From contig JAEUQL010000210.1 of the NCBI GenBank assembly GCA_016789295.1, positions 1 through 6,619 of the forward strand: DNA of 6,619 bases, in the 5' to 3' direction. The stretch's first letter is position 1. Every line of letters begins with the position of its first letter. The notes below the pieces were generated by a model that saw only the letters and a list, made by a program, of their open reading frames with translations, did no database searches and was not told the origin of the DNA. Below, in pieces: positions 5,672-6,619 of the stretch. The translations under genes were made by a program, and so were the position numbers. Source of the stretch: Blastocatellia bacterium (GTDB taxonomy: Bacteria; Acidobacteriota; Blastocatellia; Chloracidobacteriales; JADJPF01).

Positions 5672-6619
5672 TTAGACAGTCGTGCCTTTAACTTTTGCAA
5701 TGATCTCATCGCTTATCGATTTTGGTGCTTCTTCATAGCACTTGAAGTGCATACTGTATGTTGCTCTACCTTGAGTAGCTGATCTCAGATCAGTGGAATA
5801 ACCAAACATCTGTGATAGAGGCACAGCAGCAGTTATCACCTGAGTACCAGGTCTCGATTCCATGCCTTCGATTCGGCCACGGCGCGAGTTGAGATCCCCT
5901 GTTATAGACCCCATGTACTCTTCTGGAGTAACAACTTCGACCTTCATCACAGGTTCTAGAAGGGCTGGACTAGCTGCTTTTGCAGCATCTTGAAATGCCA
6001 TAGAGCCTGCAATCTTGAATGCCATTTCGCTTGAGTCAACTTCGTGGAAGCTACCATCGTAAAGGCGAACCTTCAAATCCACTACTTCATAGCCAGCTAG
6101 TATTCCTCTCTCCATAGCCTCTTTTATTCCATTCTCTATTGGAGAGATATATTCTCTTGGTATGACACCGCCAACGATACCATTTTCAAAGACAAAACCA
6201 GATCCAGGTGTCAGAGGCTCTACCTCTATCTTGGCGTGGCCATATTGACCACGTCCGCCACTCTGCCTGATGAACTTTCCTTCCCCTTTAGCTGCTCTTC
6301 TGATAGTTTCGCGATATGCTACTTGCGGCTTGCCTACGTTTGCCGATACTCCAAACTCTCTCTTTAGCCTATCAACTATTATTTCAAGATGTAGCTCGCC
6401 CATACCTGAGATTAAGGTCTGCCCTGTCTCTTGATCCGAGCTGACTCTAAAAGAAGGGTCTTCCTGAGCAAGCCTTGCCAGAGCGATACCAAGCTTTTCT
6501 TGATCTGGTCTGGTCTTTGGTTCTATGGCAACAGAAATAACAGGAGCAGGAAATTCCATAGCTTCAAGTATTATGGGATTGCTATCAACACAGACTGTGT
6601 CCCCTGTCATGACGTTCTT
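5672..6619 (-). CDS. fusA: Translation elongation factor EF-G, C-terminal part (5' end outside window)
   Basis: EF-G is the GTPase that drives tRNA-mRNA translocation and, with RRF, ribosome recycling. The frame is open from the window's right edge to a TAA at 5672-5674, giving 315 residues, a little under half of a usual ~700-residue protein; the GTPase domain and most of domain II lie outside. The visible part begins in domain II (KNVMTGDTV), then domain III (PVISVAIEPKTRPDQEKLG, SGMGELHLEIIVDRLKREF), domain IV (VGKPQVAYRETIR, QSGGRGQYGH, GSFHEVDSSEMAFK with the tip-region His) and domain V (LLEPVMKVEVVTPEEYMG, SRRGRIEGME, MFGYSTDLRSATQGRATY). All match EF-G. Codon use is mixed, unlike the first part of tuf downstream. 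The Met at 6608-6610 is internal, not a start. Confidence 0.98.
   Translation of the reverse strand, partial: KNVMTGDTVCVDSNPIILEAMEFPAPVISVAIEPKTRPDQEKLGIALARLAQEDPSFRVSSDQETGQTLISGMGELHLEIIVDRLKREFGVSANVGKPQVAYRETIRRAAKGEGKFIRQSGGRGQYGHAKIEVEPLTPGSGFVFENGIVGGVIPREYISPIENGIKEAMERGILAGYEVVDLKVRLYDGSFHEVDSSEMAFKIAGSMAFQDAAKAASPALLEPVMKVEVVTPEEYMGSITGDLNSRRGRIEGMESRPGTQVITAAVPLSQMFGYSTDLRSATQGRATYSMHFKCYEEAPKSISDEIIAKVKGTTV

Overview
The window is a stretch of a bacterial chromosome from the str/S10 ribosomal protein region. Every gene is on the minus strand. Read in transcription order (high to low coordinates) it holds: the 3' part of fusA (EF-G), tuf (EF-Tu), rpsJ (S10), rplC (L3), rplD (L4), rplW (L23), rplB (L2), rpsS (S19), rplV (L22) and most of rpsC (S3), which runs off the left edge. 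This order is the ancestral bacterial one. The genes are packed with gaps of 12 to 102 bases, so co-transcription is likely. There is no gene-free stretch above about 100 bases, and I see no mobile element, CRISPR array, tRNA or rRNA.

The organism is a bacterium of moderate GC content. Wording in S3 (N-terminus MGQKVHPYGFRLG, then the KH motif and 'VAFRRAMRK') and in EF-Tu resembles what I remember from Acidobacteriota. I hold this only at low to moderate confidence because no search was run.

The products work together in translation. EF-Tu delivers aminoacyl-tRNA and EF-G drives translocation. L2, L3, L4, L22 and L23 form the core, exit tunnel and tunnel mouth of the large subunit; S3, S10 and S19 sit in the head of the small subunit. 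All complete proteins have normal family length and motifs, and none is broken.

I found no undescribed biological system. What stands out is at the nucleotide level. (1) There is a sharp change in codon use inside tuf: the first ~342 codons almost exclude T-ending codons in four-fold families, while the last 53 favour them. (2) A perfect 9-bp hairpin lies between the tuf stop and the rpsJ ribosome binding site, and a degenerate relative lies in the rpsJ-rplC gap, where it could join a pseudoknot. (3) A hairpin upstream of tuf could mask its Shine-Dalgarno sequence. (4) TAG stops are preferred, and several are backed by a second in-frame stop. The structures are hand-found predictions.
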